A DNA stretch of 64,000 nucleotides, taken from assembly GCF_024385465.1 (NCBI RefSeq), contig NZ_JANFLS010000002.1, positions 310,001-374,000 on the forward strand. Reading direction: 5' to 3'. The stretch is from Arthrobacter sp. zg-Y844 (GTDB lineage Bacteria > Actinomycetota > Actinomycetes > Actinomycetales > Micrococcaceae). Shown in pieces: positions 11,473 through 21,342 of the stretch. The notes beneath the pieces were generated by a model, which had not been told where the DNA came from, did no database searches, and saw only the letters and a list, made by a program, of their open reading frames with translations. The first letter of the stretch is position 1, and the number at the start of each line of letters is the position of its first letter. The position numbers were made by a program, and so were the translations under genes.

Positions 11473-11519
11473 GCCCGGAGGCACGCCGGGCGGCAGCGGT
11501 CCGCCGGGCGTGCCCGGGC
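11473..11519 (+). terminator. GC-rich hairpin after leuA
   Basis: Immediately after the leuA stop there is a strong GC hairpin: GGCACGCCGGGCGG (11480-11493) faces CCGCCGGGCGTGCC (11501-11514) with one mismatch, extended by an outer GCCCG/CGGGC pair. There is no T tract. It lies between leuA and recO and is a plausible tract-less terminator. Confidence 0.45.
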
Positions 11520-11536
11520 ATGGGAAAATAGGTTCC

Positions 11537-12286
11537 GTGGCCAAATCCTTTGCATCCCGCACCTATCGGGATGACGCGGTTGTCCTGCGCACCCACAAGC
11601 TGGGCGAAGCGGACCGCATCCTCGTCCTCCTCACCCGCGAGCACGGGCAGGTGCGTGCCGTGGCCAAAGGCGTTCGGCGGACCTCCAGCAAGTTCGGTGC
11701 CCGGCTGGAACCCTTCATGGTCGCCGAGCTGCTGCTCTCGCACGGCCGGAACCTGGACATTGTGACCCAGGCCCAAACCAAGGGCGCCTACGGGCACGGC
11801 ATCGCAGCCGATTACGCCCGCTACACGGCGGCGGCCGCCATTGCCGAAACCGCGGAGCGGCTGACCGACATTGACGGCGAATCCGCGAAGGCCCACTACC
11901 AGCTGGTGATCGGCGCCTTTGCGGCCCTCAGCCGCGGCTCCCACGCCCCGGAACTGATCCTGGATTCCTATCTGCTGCGCGCCCTGTCCACCGCCGGGTG
12001 GGCACCGAGTTTTACCGACTGTGCCCGCTGCGGAGCCGCCGGCCCGCACACCGCCTTCTCCGCACCGCTGGGCGGCGCTGTTTGTCCCGCCTGCCGCCCG
12101 CCGGGCTCGGCGTCGCCGTCCCCGGAAACAATGGTGCTGCTGGGGGCGCTGCTCACCGGCGACTGGCCCACTGCCGACGCCTCCGGCCCGCAGCCGCGCC
12201 ATGAATCCGCCGGCCTGGTGGCCGGATATCTTCAGTGGCACCTGGAACGGGTGCTGCGGTCCCTTCAACATGTGGAGCGTGTCTGA
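11537..12286 (+). CDS. recO: DNA repair protein RecO
   Basis: Recombination mediator that anneals SSB-coated DNA and loads RecA in the RecFOR pathway. The 249-residue protein has the N-terminal OB fold ([20 protein letters not shown], then [23 protein letters not shown]) and a C-terminal helical domain with a zinc-binding CARC...CPACR pair. I chose GTG 11537 since homology begins at [13 protein letters not shown]. The gene ends two bases before the likely TTG start of uppS, matching the recO-uppS pair of mycobacteria. Confidence 0.92.
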   Translation: MAKSFASRTYRDDAVVLRTHKLGEADRILVLLTREHGQVRAVAKGVRRTSSKFGARLEPFMVAELLLSHGRNLDIVTQAQTKGAYGHGIAADYARYTAAAAIAETAERLTDIDGESAKAHYQLVIGAFAALSRGSHAPELILDSYLLRALSTAGWAPSFTDCARCGAAGPHTAFSAPLGGAVCPACRPPGSASPSPETMVLLGALLTGDWPTADASGPQPRHESAGLVAGYLQWHLERVLRSLQHVERV

Positions 12287-12288
12287 CC

Positions 12289-13173
12289 TTGCGTTCAAAA
12301 TCTTCCGCCGCCAAACCGGCAGGACCCGCGAGCCGGCCTGCGCCCCACCCCTCCGGTGCGGTTCCGCCGCAGGTTCCGGCCGAACTGGTGCCCGCCCATG
12401 TGGCGATCGTGATGGACGGCAACGGCCGCTGGGCGAACCAGCGCGGCCTGCCCCGGACCGAGGGGCACCGCGCCGGCGAGGCCGCGCTGCTGGACGTGAT
12501 GGCAGGGGCCATCGAGATGGGCATCCGCCACGTTTCCGTGTATGCGTTCTCCACCGAGAACTGGAAGCGGTCCCCGGAGGAGGTCCGCTTCCTGATGGGC
12601 TTCAGCCGTGATGTGCTGCGCCGGCAGCGGGACCAGCTCAGCGAGTGGGGAGTACGGATCCGCTGGTCGGGGCGCCGCCCGCGGCTGTGGCAAAGCGTAG
12701 TGCGGGAACTGGAGATCGCCGAAGAGGAAACCCGCAGCAACACCGTGTGCACCTTGAACATGTGCGTGAACTACGGGGGCCGGGCCGAGATCGCCGACGC
12801 CGTTGCCGCCATTGCCGCCGACGTCCAGAAAGGCAAGCTGCGGCCGGGATCCATTTCCGAGAAGACCATCCAGAAGTACCTCGACGAACCCGACCTGCCC
12901 GACGTCGACCTGTTCCTGCGCACCTCGGGAGAGCAGCGGTTCTCCAACTTCATGCTCTGGCAGTCCGCGTACGCCGAGATGGTCTTTATGGATACGCTCT
13001 GGCCGGACGTGGACCGGCGGACCCTGTGGGAAGCCGTGGAGATCTACGCCCGCCGGGACCGCAGGTACGGCGGTGCGGTCGACAAGGCGGCCGGGGGCAC
13101 GGACGCCGGCGAAGCGGACGGCCAGGCTTCTGCTCCTGCCGCCGACAAGGCCGGAGCTAGCGTGGGAGCATAA
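12289..13173 (+). CDS. uppS: Isoprenyl transferase (cis-prenyltransferase, UppS family)
   Basis: Makes cis-polyprenyl diphosphate, the lipid carrier for cell-wall precursors, by adding isopentenyl units to an allylic diphosphate. The family signature [27 protein letters not shown] begins near residue 38, with the Mg-binding Asp at about 43; the second signature [24 protein letters not shown] is present. The N-terminal 30 residues are basic and Pro/Ala-rich. TTG 12289 is the first usable in-frame start after recO; this start is inferred. The last 17 bp overlap the 3' end of the convergent hydrolase gene. The C-terminal tail (about 270-294) is Ala/Gly-rich and unlike the family. Confidence 0.9.
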   Translation: MRSKSSAAKPAGPASRPAPHPSGAVPPQVPAELVPAHVAIVMDGNGRWANQRGLPRTEGHRAGEAALLDVMAGAIEMGIRHVSVYAFSTENWKRSPEEVRFLMGFSRDVLRRQRDQLSEWGVRIRWSGRRPRLWQSVVRELEIAEEETRSNTVCTLNMCVNYGGRAEIADAVAAIAADVQKGKLRPGSISEKTIQKYLDEPDLPDVDLFLRTSGEQRFSNFMLWQSAYAEMVFMDTLWPDVDRRTLWEAVEIYARRDRRYGGAVDKAAGGTDAGEADGQASAPAADKAGASVGA

Positions 13174-14155
13174 AGGCCCTGGACCACCGCAGGATTCCCT
13201 CGTAGACCCGGGTGCGGACCGGCAGCGCGGACAGCAGGGTGTCGTGCAGGGCGCCGTCGAACCGGTACACGGTGATTTCCGGACCAAGCAGGACACCGCG
13301 CTGAACCATCAGGTTCACGTCCAGCACGCTGTCGGTCCGCAGCATCAGCGGATTCCACGCAGGGGCGATGGTGGAGGCCGCGGAGGCCAGCAGCAGCACC
13401 GGCACCCGGATGTCCAGGCCCCGGGCAACCTGCGCGTGGCCCGCGAGCACAGCCCTGAGCCAGCCGGCACGGACCGGGAAGCTGAACGGCGGCCGCCAGA
13501 GCGGATCCACGTCCCACTCTCCGTCCATAGCCGAACTGATGCTCCGGAAGTAGAAACCGAACTCCGGGATTTTCAGCCGTGTCCGGGGCCGGCGGCGGGC
13601 GACCGGTTCCAGCAGGCCGTTGGTGGCGAAGCGCAGCATGGAACTGCCGCTGAGCTCCAGCCAGGGACTGTTCAGGATCAGTGCCTGCAGGCGCCCGGGG
13701 AAACGGTCCGCCCAGAGCGCGGCGACCAGCCCGCCGGTTGAGTGCGCCATCAGCGTGGTGCGCATGCCGGCACCGCAGCGGGCCTGGAGGTCCGCTTCCA
13801 TTGCCTCGAGCGCTGCCTCGATATCGGCGTCGTACTCCGCCAGGTCGCCCACATAGCCCTCCGACTGGCCCGGGCGCAGGCTTCGGCCGTACTTGCGCAG
13901 GTCAAGGGCATAGAAGGCCACACCCTGGGCGGCCCAGAACCGCGCCAGATCCACCTGGAAGAAATAGTCACTCCATCCGTGCAGGTACAGGACGGCATCC
14001 ACTTTGCCCTCGACCGGGACGGGCGGAACCGCCGGGCAGTGCGAGACCAGGGTGGCAACCACCGGGCCCTCATCGTCTTCCCCCAGCTCGAGGGTCAGGC
14101 TGCGGAACCCGTCGCCGAGAACGTCAGGTTTCCAGGCGGGGTGTTCACGGCGCAT
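13157..14155 (-). CDS. Alpha/beta hydrolase (serine aminopeptidase S33-like)
   Basis: A 332-residue alpha/beta-hydrolase, likely a lipase or esterase of the monoacylglycerol-lipase/hydrolase_4 type. Features are [21 protein letters not shown] (oxyanion region), the nucleophile elbow [15 protein letters not shown] (GxSxG as HSTGG), and a late histidine in [16 protein letters not shown]. Substrate unknown. The ATG at 14155 starts [17 protein letters not shown]; the frame is open further upstream but overlaps pyrD antisense. Divergent from pyrD and convergent with uppS. Confidence 0.83.
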   Translation of the reverse strand: MRREHPAWKPDVLGDGFRSLTLELGEDDEGPVVATLVSHCPAVPPVPVEGKVDAVLYLHGWSDYFFQVDLARFWAAQGVAFYALDLRKYGRSLRPGQSEGYVGDLAEYDADIEAALEAMEADLQARCGAGMRTTLMAHSTGGLVAALWADRFPGRLQALILNSPWLELSGSSMLRFATNGLLEPVARRRPRTRLKIPEFGFYFRSISSAMDGEWDVDPLWRPPFSFPVRAGWLRAVLAGHAQVARGLDIRVPVLLLASAASTIAPAWNPLMLRTDSVLDVNLMVQRGVLLGPEITVYRFDGALHDTLLSALPVRTRVYEGILRWSRAFMLPR

Positions 14156-14233
14156 GCAACTGACATTAGCCGACAGGCCGCCGGTTTGCGGTTGGGGTTT
14201 GGAACGCGGTGCCGGTTCTGGAATCTTTGACGT

Positions 14234-15304
14234 ATGCGCATCTATCCCACCTTCTTCCGGCTCGTTTTCTCCGGCATGGATCCCGAACTGGCCCACCGGA
14301 TCGGTTTTGTCCTGATCCGCGCGGCCGCCCGCACCCCGGCCGGTCCGGTACTGCGCCGCCTGATGCGCCCTGCCCCGGTACTGCGGACCGAGGCGCTGGG
14401 CCTGACGTTTCCCTCCCCGTTCGGGCTGGCGGCGGGATTCGATAAGGAAGGCTCGGGCATTGTTGCCCTCTGCAACCTGGGCTTCGGACACGTGGAGGTG
14501 GGTACCGTGACCGCTTCCGCCCAGCCGGGCAATCCGAAGCCGCGGCTGTTCCGCCTGGTCGAGGACCGGGCGGTGATCAACCGGATGGGTTTCAACAACG
14601 ACGGCGCCGCCGCGGTGGCCCCCCGCCTGGACAAAGCCCGGAAGGGACTGGCAAAAGCCTTCGGGACGCCGCGCCCCGTCATCGGCATCAATATCGGCAA
14701 GACCAAGACCGTCGAGCTCACGGACGCCGTTGAGGACTACCTCGCCAGTGCCCGGGCCCTCGCCCCGCACGCGGACTACCTCGCCGTAAACGTCAGCTCA
14801 CCCAACACGCCCGGGCTGCGGCTGCTGCAGGACATTTCCACGCTGCGCCCGCTGCTGGCCCAGGTGGGCAGCGCCGCGGACCAGGCCGCCGGCCGGCACG
14901 TCCCGCTGCTGGTCAAGATCGCCCCGGACCTGAGCGACGCGGACATTGACGACGTCGCCGAGCTCGCCCTGGCCCTGAAGCTGGACGGCGTGATCGCCAC
15001 CAACACCACCGTCACCCGGGAAAACCTGGTGACGGACCCGGAGCGCGTCATTGCCTGCGGCGTCGGCGGGCTCAGCGGTGCACCGCTGAAGAAACGGTCC
15101 CTCGAGGTCCTGCGGCGGCTCCGCACCGCATTGGGGGAGGACGGCCCGGCCATCATTTCCGTCGGTGGAGTGGAAACGGCTGCCGATGTGCAGGAGCGAC
15201 TCGACGCCGGTGCGGTCCTGGTGCAGGGGTACACCGCGTTCCTGTATGAGGGTCCTTTCTGGGCGGCACGGATCAACCGGGGCCTGGCCAAGTCCCGGCG
15301 TTAA
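14234..15304 (+). CDS. pyrD: Dihydroorotate dehydrogenase (quinone), class 2
   Basis: Membrane-associated FMN enzyme that oxidises dihydroorotate to orotate in pyrimidine synthesis, passing electrons to quinone. The 356-residue protein has the class 2 N-terminal helix (RLVFSGMDPELAHRIGFVLIR), the FMN-barrel segment FPSPFGLAAGFDKEGSG, NRMGFNNDGAAAV, and the active-site loop VNVSSPNTPGLR with Ser as catalytic base, as in class 2 enzymes. The C-terminal SVGGVETAADVQERLDAGAVLVQGYTAFLYEGP is typical. A strong terminator follows. Confidence 0.95.
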   Translation: MRIYPTFFRLVFSGMDPELAHRIGFVLIRAAARTPAGPVLRRLMRPAPVLRTEALGLTFPSPFGLAAGFDKEGSGIVALCNLGFGHVEVGTVTASAQPGNPKPRLFRLVEDRAVINRMGFNNDGAAAVAPRLDKARKGLAKAFGTPRPVIGINIGKTKTVELTDAVEDYLASARALAPHADYLAVNVSSPNTPGLRLLQDISTLRPLLAQVGSAADQAAGRHVPLLVKIAPDLSDADIDDVAELALALKLDGVIATNTTVTRENLVTDPERVIACGVGGLSGAPLKKRSLEVLRRLRTALGEDGPAIISVGGVETAADVQERLDAGAVLVQGYTAFLYEGPFWAARINRGLAKSRR

Positions 15305-15308
15305 AGCA

Positions 15309-15345
15309 ATGAAAGGGCCGCCCGAGGGCGGCCCTTTCATTTTCG
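15309..15345. terminator. Bidirectional terminator between pyrD and DUF3043 gene
   Basis: A perfect 14-bp stem (ATGAAAGGGCCGCC at 15309-15322, GGCGGCCCTTTCAT at 15327-15340) with a CGAG loop is followed by TTTTCG on the plus strand. It starts 5 bp after the pyrD stop and serves the two convergent genes. Confidence 0.85.
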
Positions 15346-15367
15346 TACGGAAGTTGTCCTGGAAGAC

Positions 15368-15961
15368 CTAGGAAGGGTACTGGCCGCGGGTGACCTGCGG
15401 CTTGGGCAGGCGGAAACGCCGCAGCTGCAGGGACCGGGAAACCCCATACCAGACATCACCGGGATTGGGTCCGCCGAACTTGGCCGTCAAGCGCTTCCGG
15501 ATCTGCCGGCGCAGCATAAAGCTGTCCGCAATGACCAAAAGGATGAGTACCCAGAACGCAGCCATCACAATCAGCTGGACATCGACGCTCCGGATGAAGC
15601 TGAACAGGACGAACACCAGCGCAGCGATCATGATGAATTCGCCGAGGTTCCAGCGGGCATCAACAATGTCGCGGACAAACCGGCGGTTGGGGCCCTTGTC
15701 CCGAAGGGGAAGGTAACGCTCCTCGCCGGTGTCCAGCGCGCGGCGGGTCTTCATCCGCTCCTCCCGGAGTGCCTCGCGGTTGGCAGCCTTGGCCGCCTTC
15801 CGGTCATCAGGCACCAGCGGCCGCCGGCGGGCGGCTACCTGGTCCTTGCGGCGGGGCGTCGGGGCTCCCTTGCCCACCCGTACGTTGGCTGCCTGGTCAG
15901 CGGCAGCTGCCTGGTCCACAGTTTCCTGCGCGGTGGGCGCTTCTTTCTTTCGTCCGAACAC
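15368..15961 (-). CDS. DUF3043 domain-containing membrane protein
   Basis: A 197-residue protein of the actinobacterial DUF3043 family. The first 100 residues are charged and basic (RKDQVAARRRPLVPDDRKAAKAANREAL and following), then ERYLPLRDKGPNRRFVRDIVDARWNLGEF leads into two transmembrane segments (about 110-128 and 132-150). The C-terminus is basic. Function unknown. It is divergent from the M20 peptidase gene and shares a terminator with pyrD. Confidence 0.85.
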   Translation of the reverse strand: MFGRKKEAPTAQETVDQAAAADQAANVRVGKGAPTPRRKDQVAARRRPLVPDDRKAAKAANREALREERMKTRRALDTGEERYLPLRDKGPNRRFVRDIVDARWNLGEFIMIAALVFVLFSFIRSVDVQLIVMAAFWVLILLVIADSFMLRRQIRKRLTAKFGGPNPGDVWYGVSRSLQLRRFRLPKPQVTRGQYPS

Positions 15962-15999
15962 ATCCCAAGGATACCGTGAAAGATTGTAGGGTTTTGGCT

Positions 16000-17415
16000 A
16001 TGACTTCCAACCCCACTCCAGACGCAAATCCCTCCTCCGCGGACGTCCACGAAGACGCCCTCCGTGCCAGCGTGGCCGCGGATTTCCCGCGGACCGTCGA
16101 GCAGCTCAAGTCCCTGGTGAGCATTCCGGGCATCGCGTGGGACTCCTTTGATCCCGAGCACCTCAACCGCAGTGCCGCCGCCGTCGCCGAGTTGGTCCGC
16201 GAAGCCGGCATCGAAGACGTCCAGGTGCTGCGCGTTGACAACGACGGCACGCCCGGCGGCCCCGCCGTCGTCGCCCGCCGTCCCGCCCGGGCCGGCGCGC
16301 CCACCGTCCTGCTGTACGCCCACCACGATGTCCAGCCGCCCGGGGACCCGGACCTCTGGGAATCCGACCCGTTCACCGCCGAAGAGCGCAACGGACGGCT
16401 CTACGGCCGCGGCGCCGCTGATGACAAGGCCGGCATCGTGGCGCACATCGGTGCGCTGCGTGCCTTGGAAGACGTCCTGGGGGAGGAGTCCGGCGTCGGC
16501 GTCACCCTGTTCATCGAAGGTGAGGAAGAAGCCGGGTCCCCGACCTTCCGCACCTTCCTGGAGACCTACCAGGACCTGCTGCGCGCCGACGTCATTGTGG
16601 TGGCCGATTCGGGTAACTGGAAGGTAGGCGTACCGGCGCTCACCACGAGCCTGCGCGGGCTGGTGGACGGCACGGTCGAGGTCCAGGTGCTGGACCACGC
16701 CGTGCACTCGGGGATGTTCGGCGGTCCGGTGCTGGACGCGCCCACCCTGCTGGCCCGGTTGATTGCGACCTTCCATAACGACGCCGGCGACGTCGCCATC
16801 GCCGGACTCGTGTCCGGCGACGACGCCGCGGTGGACTACCCCGAGGCGGACTTCCGTGCCGATTCTTCGCTGCTCGACGGCGTCCGGCTCGCCGGAACGG
16901 GCTCCATTGCCTCCCGGCTGTGGACCAAGCCCGCCCTGTCGATCATCGGCATAGATGTGCCGACCGTGGCGATGTCCTCCAACACCATCCAGCCGAAGGC
17001 CCGCGCGAAGTTCAGCCTGCGCCTGGCCCCCGGGCAGAGCCCGGAGGAAGCCATGGCAGCCGTCGAGGCGCACGTCCAGGCCCACGCTCCCTTCGGTGCC
17101 AAGGTCACCTTCACGCCGGGGGAGCAGGGCAACGCCTTCGCTACCGACACCAGCGCCAGCGCCGCACGCACCGCGCTGTGGGCCCTGGAGCGGGCGTGGG
17201 GGGTGCAGCCGGTGGAATCGGGCATGGGCGGATCCATCCCGTTCATTTCGGACCTCGTGGAACTGTTCCCGGAGGCGCAGATCCTGATCACCGGCGTCGA
17301 AGATCCGGATTCACGCGCCCACAGCGCCAACGAGTCGCTGGACCTGGGCGACTTCCGGAACGCGATCCTGGCCGAAGCGCTGCTCCTTGCCCGCCTTGGT
17401 GCCGTAGCCGGCTAG
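16000..17415 (+). CDS. M20 family metallopeptidase (dipeptidase)
   Basis: Zinc-dependent exopeptidase of 471 residues. The M20 signature VLLYAHHDVQPPGDPDLWESDPF carries the first metal His and Asp; GRGAADDKAG has the bridging Asp; FIEGEEEAGSPTF has the catalytic Glu pair; ADSGNW supplies a further ligand. The dimerisation lid (about 220-340) is inserted as usual. Likely acts on short peptides or N-acylated amino acids; the exact substrate cannot be read from sequence. ATG 16000 was chosen; the frame is open upstream but runs antisense through the DUF3043 gene. Confidence 0.88.
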   Translation: MTSNPTPDANPSSADVHEDALRASVAADFPRTVEQLKSLVSIPGIAWDSFDPEHLNRSAAAVAELVREAGIEDVQVLRVDNDGTPGGPAVVARRPARAGAPTVLLYAHHDVQPPGDPDLWESDPFTAEERNGRLYGRGAADDKAGIVAHIGALRALEDVLGEESGVGVTLFIEGEEEAGSPTFRTFLETYQDLLRADVIVVADSGNWKVGVPALTTSLRGLVDGTVEVQVLDHAVHSGMFGGPVLDAPTLLARLIATFHNDAGDVAIAGLVSGDDAAVDYPEADFRADSSLLDGVRLAGTGSIASRLWTKPALSIIGIDVPTVAMSSNTIQPKARAKFSLRLAPGQSPEEAMAAVEAHVQAHAPFGAKVTFTPGEQGNAFATDTSASAARTALWALERAWGVQPVESGMGGSIPFISDLVELFPEAQILITGVEDPDSRAHSANESLDLGDFRNAILAEALLLARLGAVAG

Positions 17416-17430
17416 GAAACAGGACAAAAG

Positions 17431-17468
17431 CAGGTGCCGGGCGGGAATTCTTTTAGGCCCGGCACCTG
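17431..17468 (+). terminator. Hairpin after M20 peptidase gene
   Basis: A perfect 12-bp stem, CAGGTGCCGGGC (17431-17442) with GCCCGGCACCTG (17457-17468) and a 14-nt loop, lies 15 bp past the stop. Only a short T pair follows, so it is likely but not certain to terminate transcription. Confidence 0.6.
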
Positions 17469-17575
17469 TTAGATCGTTGGGGGTCAGCAGACGTACCATT
17501 GAGACACTGGTCCGGCCCGCGGCAGGCGATTCAAGGCGTGCACGCGGAAAGACCAGCTGAGGAAAGAGAGAAACT

Positions 17576-17956
17576 ATGAGCGTTTCCACCAGCGAAAACA
17601 AGACCGCCGCAGCAGAGGCCGAGCTGCCCGTACACGAAGTACTGCTGTCGGATGTAGCCGCACAGAAGGTCCGCAGCCTGCTGGAGCAGGAAGGCCGCAC
17701 CGACCTCCGTCTCCGTGTGGCAGTCCAGCCCGGAGGCTGCTCGGGACTCATCTACCAGCTCTACTTCGACGAACGCGTCCTCGACGGAGACGCCGTCCGT
17801 GACTTCGACGGCGTCGAGGTCATCGTGGACAAGATGAGCGTTCCCTACCTGTCCGGCGCGTCGATCGACTTCGAGGACACCATCTCGAAGCAGGGGTTCA
17901 CCATCGACAACCCCAATGCCGGCGGCTCATGCGCCTGTGGAGATTCCTTCCACTAG
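17576..17956 (+). CDS. erpA: Iron-sulfur cluster insertion protein ErpA (HesB/IscA family)
   Basis: A-type carrier that delivers Fe-S clusters to apoproteins. The 126-residue protein has the three conserved cysteines: Cys in QPGGCSGL and the C-terminal pair in GGSCACGDSF (CxC). A 20-residue N-terminal extension is variable. It stands alone just upstream of the cytochrome oxidase genes, as in M. tuberculosis. AGGAAAGAGAGAAAC provides the ribosome binding site before the ATG. Confidence 0.92.
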   Translation: MSVSTSENKTAAAEAELPVHEVLLSDVAAQKVRSLLEQEGRTDLRLRVAVQPGGCSGLIYQLYFDERVLDGDAVRDFDGVEVIVDKMSVPYLSGASIDFEDTISKQGFTIDNPNAGGSCACGDSFH

Positions 17957-18138
17957 GAGCCAAGGCTGCGGCGGCCCGTAACAGGAGCATTAAACGCCCG
18001 GCGCGGCGGTGATCTGTCACTGGATCGCCGCGCGTACGGGTAAGCTCTACACGTAGTAGTAAAACTAATGTCCGTAACCGGGAACTTTTTTGTCCCCGTG
18101 CGGACAGCACTTGCACGCAACAAGAGGAAGGGCCGTCT

Positions 18139-18996
18139 GTGAGTTCGCAGGACCGAACCAGCAGCCGACGCGCCAGGATCTTAAAGATCTCAGCCGTAAC
18201 GTCGGCCGGCGCGTTGTTTTTATCGGGGTGTTCATCGGAGGCTCAAACGGGCTGGTTGCCGACGGACCGCGACACCACTAACCACACCGGCCGGATCATT
18301 GACCTTTGGGTCAACTCGTGGATCGCTGCCTTGGCTGTTGGTATCCTCACCTGGGCTTTGATCCTGTGGTGCATGGTTGCCTACCGCCGTCGCAAGAACG
18401 AGACCGGGTACCCGCGCCAGCTCAGCTACAACCTGCCGCTGGAGATTTTCTACACGGCCGTGCCGCTGTTCATGGTTCTGGTGTTGTTCTACTTCACCAA
18501 CCAGGACATCAAGGCGATCAATGCAACCAGCGATGACCCGGACCGGGTCATTATTGATGTGCGCGCCAAGCAGTGGTCCTGGGACTTCAACTATGTCAAC
18601 GAAGACAAGTACTACCAGGGCGTTCAGGTCAACCTTGACGGCCAGGAAGTCGACCAGGATGAGTTCCCCACGCTGGTGCTCCCCGTCGACAAGACCATCG
18701 AGCTGCAGCTGAACACCCGCGACGTCCAGCACTCCTTCTGGGTGCCTGCATTCCTGCAGAAGATGGACGTCTACCCCGGCCGCACCAACGTGATCACCCT
18801 CGAAACCGGCAAGACCGGCACCTTCGACGGTAAGTGCGCCGAGCTTTGCGGTGAGTACCACTCCGAAATGCTCTTCAACGTCGAGGTTGTCACCGAAGAG
18901 GCCTACAACGACTACGTAGAGACCCTGCCCAGCGGGCAGGTCGACGGGGACTACGACCGCCAGTACAACTCAGAATCTAGCGAAGTTAGGAAGTAG
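18139..18996 (+). CDS. ctaC: Cytochrome c oxidase subunit II
   Basis: CuA-bearing subunit of the aa3 oxidase that takes electrons from the diheme cytochrome c QcrC. The 285-residue protein starts at GTG with an AGAGGAAGGG site. It has a signal sequence ending in a lipobox LSGC (about residue 31), two transmembrane helices (about 55-78 and 98-120), and a periplasmic cupredoxin domain. The CuA site is visible as a His in DVQHSFWVP and [12 protein letters not shown] near 233-244. First gene of ctaC-ctaD-ctaF. Confidence 0.95.
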   Translation: MSSQDRTSSRRARILKISAVTSAGALFLSGCSSEAQTGWLPTDRDTTNHTGRIIDLWVNSWIAALAVGILTWALILWCMVAYRRRKNETGYPRQLSYNLPLEIFYTAVPLFMVLVLFYFTNQDIKAINATSDDPDRVIIDVRAKQWSWDFNYVNEDKYYQGVQVNLDGQEVDQDEFPTLVLPVDKTIELQLNTRDVQHSFWVPAFLQKMDVYPGRTNVITLETGKTGTFDGKCAELCGEYHSEMLFNVEVVTEEAYNDYVETLPSGQVDGDYDRQYNSESSEVRK

Positions 18997-19004
18997 GTGA
19001 CGTC

Positions 19005-20729
19005 ATGACTACTCTCGAATACACTTCGGAAGATTCCGGCACCAGGGTTGCGCCTCGCGTAGTACCCGTCTCCAAGGGACGAATCGTTGTCAGCTGGATC
19101 ACGTCCACTGACCACAAGACCATCGGGTACATGTACCTGATCGCCTCGTTTATCTTCTTCTGCCTCGCCGGCGTGATGGCCCTGGTCATCCGCGCGGAGC
19201 TGTTTGAGCCCGGTATGCAGATCCTGCAGACCAAGGACCAGTACAACCAGCTGTTCACGATGCACGGCACCGTGATGCTCCTGATGTTCGCCACCCCGCT
19301 GTTCTCCGGCTTCGCGAACGTCATCATGCCCCTGCAGATCGGCGCACCGGATGTCGCGTTCCCGCGGCTGAACGCCCTGGCGTTCTGGTTCTTCCTCTTC
19401 GGCAGCACCATTGCCGTTGCCGGCTTCATTACGCCGCAGGGCGCTGCGTCCTTCGGCTGGTTTGCGTACACCCCGCTCTCCAGCACCACGTTCTCTCCGG
19501 GCGTGGGCGGAGACCTCTGGGTCTTCGGCCTGGCACTGTCCGGCTTCGGCACCATCCTCGGTGCCGTCAACTTCATCACCACCATCATCTGCATGCGTGC
19601 CCCGGGCATGACCATGTGGCGGATGCCGATCTTCACCTGGAACACCCTCGTGACGGCCATCCTGGTCCTGATGGCGTTCCCGCCCCTGGCCGCTGCACTG
19701 TTCGCCCTCGGCGCCGACCGTCGCTTTGGAGCTCACATCTTCGATCCGGAACGCGGCGGCGCCATCCTGTGGCAGCACCTGTTCTGGTTCTTCGGCCACC
19801 CCGAGGTGTACATCATCGCGCTGCCGTTCTTCGGCATCGTGTCCGAGATCTTCCCGGTCTTCAGCCGCAAGCCGATCTTCGGCTACAAGGGCCTGGTCTA
19901 CGCAACGATCGCCATCGCCGCACTGTCGGTGACGGTCTGGGCGCACCACATGTACGTGACCGGCGCAGTCATGCTGCCGTTCTTCGCCTTCATGACGATG
20001 TTGATCGCGGTGCCTACGGGCGTGAAGTTCTTCAACTGGATCGGCACGATGTGGCGGGGGTCCATTACCTTCGAGACCCCCATGCTCTGGAGCATCGGCT
20101 TCCTCATTACGTTCCTCTTCGGCGGCCTGACCGGCATCATCCTGTCCTCCCCGCCGCTGGACTTCCACGTCTCGGATACGTACTTCGTGGTGGCGCACTT
20201 CCACTACGTCATCTTCGGCACCGTGGTGTTTGCAATGTTCGCGGGCTTCTACTTCTGGTGGCCCAAGTGGACCGGCAAGATGCTCAACGAACGCCTGGGC
20301 AAGATCCACTTCTGGCTCCTGTTCATCGGCTTCCACGGCACCTTCCTCATCCAGCACTGGCTGGGTGTCCTGGGCATGCCGCGCCGCTACGCCGATTACC
20401 TGGTGGAAGACAACTTCACCGCGATGAACCAGTTCTCCACCATCGCCTCCTTCGTCCTGGGTGCCTCGATGATCCCGTTCTTCTGGAACGTGTACATCAC
20501 CTGGCGCCACGGCAAGAAGGTTGAAGTGGATGACCCCTGGGGCTTCGGTGGCTCGCTCGAGTGGGCAACTTCCTGCCCGCCGCCGCGCCACAACTTCACC
20601 TCGCTGCCCCGGATCCGTTCCGAGCGTCCGGCACTGGACCTGCACCACCCCGAGCTGCAGCAGCACGTCACTGACGATTCCGCCGCTGCCAAGGTATTCG
20701 GCCCCGGCGACCGGAAGGAAAAAGTCTAA
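19005..20729 (+). CDS. ctaD: Cytochrome c oxidase subunit I
   Basis: Catalytic heme-copper subunit of the aa3 oxidase, 574 residues, twelve predicted helices. Metal ligands are recognisable: MHGTVM (low-spin heme), [10 protein letters not shown] (CuB His and the His-Tyr crosslink), HHMYVTGA (CuB), and HFHYVIFG (heme a3 and heme a ligands). It begins 8 bp after ctaC, and its stop overlaps the ctaF start by one base (TAATG). Confidence 0.96.
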   Translation: MTTLEYTSEDSGTRVAPRVVPVSKGRIVVSWITSTDHKTIGYMYLIASFIFFCLAGVMALVIRAELFEPGMQILQTKDQYNQLFTMHGTVMLLMFATPLFSGFANVIMPLQIGAPDVAFPRLNALAFWFFLFGSTIAVAGFITPQGAASFGWFAYTPLSSTTFSPGVGGDLWVFGLALSGFGTILGAVNFITTIICMRAPGMTMWRMPIFTWNTLVTAILVLMAFPPLAAALFALGADRRFGAHIFDPERGGAILWQHLFWFFGHPEVYIIALPFFGIVSEIFPVFSRKPIFGYKGLVYATIAIAALSVTVWAHHMYVTGAVMLPFFAFMTMLIAVPTGVKFFNWIGTMWRGSITFETPMLWSIGFLITFLFGGLTGIILSSPPLDFHVSDTYFVVAHFHYVIFGTVVFAMFAGFYFWWPKWTGKMLNERLGKIHFWLLFIGFHGTFLIQHWLGVLGMPRRYADYLVEDNFTAMNQFSTIASFVLGASMIPFFWNVYITWRHGKKVEVDDPWGFGGSLEWATSCPPPRHNFTSLPRIRSERPALDLHHPELQQHVTDDSAAAKVFGPGDRKEKV

Positions 20730-21130
20730 TGAAGGTTGAGACTAAGCTCTTCGCTTACATGACGCCGTTCTTCATCGTCGTCGGTGTTGTCTACGGCTAC
20801 ATGGTGGATTGGATGGAGCCCGTCGGTTACCTGGCGCTCTTCCTCACCGGCGGCATGTCCGGCATGATCGCCTACTACATCGGCTTCACCGGCAAGCGCG
20901 TCGGCCCCCGGCCCGAGGACCGCCTGGACGCCGAGATCCACGAAGGATCCGGCGAGCAGGGCTTCTTCAGCCCGTGGAGCTGGTGGCCGCTGCTGCTGGG
21001 TGCCTCTGCCGCTATCGGCTTCCTGGGCATGGCGGTAGGCTGGTGGATCCTTTACATCGGCGCCGGCCTGGCCGTTGTCGCACTGGTTGGCTGGGTATTC
21101 GAATACAGCCGCGGAAACCACGCCCACTAG
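20729..21130 (+). CDS. ctaF: Cytochrome c oxidase subunit IV (actinobacterial CtaF)
   Basis: Small actinobacterial oxidase subunit of 133 residues with four hydrophobic segments (about 8-28, 33-52, 84-102 and 106-124). The central AIYIGFTGKRVG-like segment (here AYYIGFTGKRVGPRPEDR) and the helix-loop EGFFSPWSWWPLLLG-like part (GEQGFFSPWSWWPLLLG) are typical. It is translationally coupled to ctaD and followed by a strong terminator. Confidence 0.92.
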   Translation: MKVETKLFAYMTPFFIVVGVVYGYMVDWMEPVGYLALFLTGGMSGMIAYYIGFTGKRVGPRPEDRLDAEIHEGSGEQGFFSPWSWWPLLLGASAAIGFLGMAVGWWILYIGAGLAVVALVGWVFEYSRGNHAH

Positions 21131-21147
21131 GGACCGCATAACAGCAT

Positions 21148-21190
21148 AAAAAAGGAAGGACCCGCAGGAGACTGCGGGTCCTTCCTTTTT
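21148..21190. terminator. Strong terminator after ctaF
   Basis: An almost perfect stem, GGAAGGACCCGCAG (21154-21167) with CTGCGGGTCCTTCC (21172-21185), GAGA loop, flanked by six A on the left and five T on the right. It ends the ctaC-ctaD-ctaF transcript. Confidence 0.9.
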
Positions 21191-21342
21191 GCCTTGGCCA
21201 GCCGCGGCAGGACAAGGAGCGCGGCAGGGGAGGGGCGGTGCGGGATGCCGGTATCCTTAGACGGCAGCAGTATTTCCCAGCCGGAGGGGCGGAATAGAAA
21301 CATGCACGTTACGGGTCCGTTCATTCGCTCGGGATACCGCGG

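Noticed and set aside
18951-20666. A 571-codon open frame antisense to ctaD
   Set aside because: Composition is dominated by Glu, Asp, His and Gly; ctaD with all metal ligands is on the other strand.
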